NCBI RefSeq assembly: GCF_031432425.1
Contig: NZ_JAVKPH010000036.1
Span: forward strand, 1-29,055
Reading direction: 5' to 3'
Source of the DNA: Ruixingdingia sedimenti
Lineage (GTDB): Bacteria; Pseudomonadota; Alphaproteobacteria; Rhodobacterales; Rhodobacteraceae
Length of the DNA stretch: 29,055 nt
The notes under the pieces were generated by a model. The model was not told the origin of the DNA. It did no database searches and saw only the letters and a list, made by a program, of their open reading frames with translations. The position numbers and the translations under genes are program-made. Every line of letters begins with the position of its first letter. Position 1 is the stretch's first letter. This document shows, piece after piece, positions 28,191 to 29,055 of the stretch.

Positions 28191-28844
28191 ATGACCACAG
28201 CCAGACGCCCCGCGACCCGCAAGGCCGCGGCCACACGGGTCGAGATCCTGGTCGCGGCGGCGCAGCTTTTCGCCGAAAAGGGCTATAGCGAGTGCAACCT
28301 GCGCGAACTCGCCGACAAGGTGGGGATGAAGGCGGGCAGCTTCTACTATCACTTCCGCTCCAAGGAAGAGATCCTGGACGAACTGCTCAAGACCAGCATC
28401 GCGCTCGTGACCGACGCCGTGACCGAGGCGATCGCCGCCGAGGGCCCCGAGGCCCCGATCCGCGCCCGCATCATCGCCGCGCTCCGCGCGCATATGACGA
28501 CCTTCCTCAGCGCCGACGGCCATGCCAGCGCCTTCATGCGGGTCTGGGAACACCTGCCGCCGACGATGCGCCGGCGCAACCGCGAAAAGCGGCGCGCCTA
28601 TGCCGAGATCTGGTACAGGCTGATGGAAGAGGGCAGGGCAGAGGGCCTCATCCGCACCGATATCGAGCTGCGCCTGCTGGTGCCCTTCGTGATCGCGGGG
28701 ATGAGCCGCACCATCGAATGGTACAACCCCCGCCACATGACCATCGACATGATCTGCGACCTGGTGGTGCGCGTCTACCTCGACGGCGGCATCACGGCCC
28801 CCGGTTCCGCGAAGGATACAGGGGCTTCCCGGGCCGCGGAATAG
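28191..28844 (+). CDS. TetR/AcrR family transcriptional regulator
   Basis: The 217-residue protein has an N-terminal TetR helix-turn-helix (about residues 14-62: RVEILVAAAQLFAEKGYSEC, LRELADKVGMKAGSFYYHF, KEEILDELL). A helical ligand domain follows, with VWEHLPPTMRRRNREKRRAY and MSRTIEWYNPRHM. The latter resembles the C-terminal domain seen in KstR2-like and other acyl-CoA-responsive TetR proteins, so the effector could be a CoA ester of the pathway; this is inference. ATG 28191 follows GCGGGAGAGACAGCC. It lies 67 bases after the racemase on the same strand and may be co-transcribed with it. The palindrome 25703-25718 is the likeliest target. The last 15 residues are low-complexity. Confidence 0.92.
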   Translation: MTTARRPATRKAAATRVEILVAAAQLFAEKGYSECNLRELADKVGMKAGSFYYHFRSKEEILDELLKTSIALVTDAVTEAIAAEGPEAPIRARIIAALRAHMTTFLSADGHASAFMRVWEHLPPTMRRRNREKRRAYAEIWYRLMEEGRAEGLIRTDIELRLLVPFVIAGMSRTIEWYNPRHMTIDMICDLVVRVYLDGGITAPGSAKDTGASRAAE

Positions 28845-29055
28845 CCCCTCCTCCCCCCTTGAGGATACTTCCGTCAGAGTGAGTGAACGGCAGACGGGGT
28901 TTCCCAAGTTTCAGGGACGGCAGACGAGGACTTCGGGGGTCGCCAGAGGCGCCTGCGATGGAGGCGCGGCGGCGTCATTTTCTGTCCCCAAATATCCCCG
29001 CGCGGCGCGCTCCCGTCCCTGCGGCCGGGCCGGCCAGCGGGCGTTGCGCGCCGAT
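28845..29055. other. Non-coding end of the window
   Basis: No gene is seen in the last 211 bases. They hold two near-copies of ACGGCAGACGRGG (about 28887-28899 and 28918-28930) and a third copy of the AAATATCCCCGC word (28990-29001). No terminator with a T-run follows the TetR gene. Confidence 0.4.

Noticed and set aside
20886..28844. Assigning the cluster to steroid, bile acid or ibuprofen degradation
   Set aside because: No ring-cleaving, ketosteroid or dioxygenase genes are in the window. The shared thiolase-fold/DUF35 logic does not fix the substrate.
1..29055. CRISPR arrays, phage genes or rRNA
   Set aside because: No regularly spaced repeats, phage structural or integrase genes, or rRNA sequences were seen. 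The only short tandem-like coding repeats are the RTX nonapeptides.

Overview
The window looks like chromosomal DNA of a GC-rich alphaproteobacterium of the Rhodobacterales type (Paracoccaceae/Roseobacteraceae). This rests on strong third-position GC bias, the leuC/leuD/leuB neighbourhood beside rsfS-rlmH, the TRAP transporter genes and the overall protein style. The assignment comes from recognising protein families by eye; no search was run.

Layout. (1) 1-77 is the end of an IS256-like insertion sequence that appears to have cut off the 3' end of a minus-strand RTX (calcium-binding repeat) gene (to 927). (2) 928-1406 is non-coding, with an AT-rich island. (3) 1407-2844, minus, holds a two-gene periplasmic thiol redox unit: a DsbA-like protein with CPFC and a membrane-anchored TlpA-like protein with CPPC. 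(4) tRNA-Pro(CGG) lies at 3005-3081, followed by a DMT/EamA exporter. (5) 4185-9547, minus, is a leucine biosynthesis region: leuC, leuD, a six-helix membrane protein, an endonuclease/exonuclease/phosphatase-fold protein and leuB. (6) A divergent non-coding region (9548-10026) separates it from rsfS, rlmH and a GNAT acetyltransferase on the plus strand.

(7) From 11632 to 28844 every gene is on the plus strand and the content is catabolic. In order these are an SDR dehydrogenase, a zinc alcohol dehydrogenase, an aldehyde dehydrogenase, TRAP membrane subunits DctQ and DctM without an adjacent DctP, a double-hotdog thioesterase, a TonB-dependent receptor, an acyl-CoA dehydrogenase, a MaoC-type hydratase homologue, a thiolase-fold protein with no thiolase catalytic residues, a DUF35 zinc-ribbon/OB protein, an MFS transporter, a CaiB-type CoA-transferase, an alpha-methylacyl-CoA racemase and a TetR-family regulator. 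Strong hairpins follow several transcription units, and a perfect 16-bp palindrome upstream of the CoA-transferase is the best operator candidate.

The most interesting reading is that the block encodes breakdown of an alpha-branched (2-methyl-type) carboxylic acid by retro-aldol cleavage rather than classical thiolysis. The steps would be CoA transfer, racemisation, dehydrogenation, hydration, C-C cleavage by a thiolase-fold/DUF35 pair (as in Ltp2-ChsH2 of steroid side-chain degradation and IpfD-IpfE of ibuprofen degradation), and oxidation of the released carbonyl compound by the SDR/ADH/ALDH set. The individual enzyme families are well supported. The pathway and its substrate are inference.
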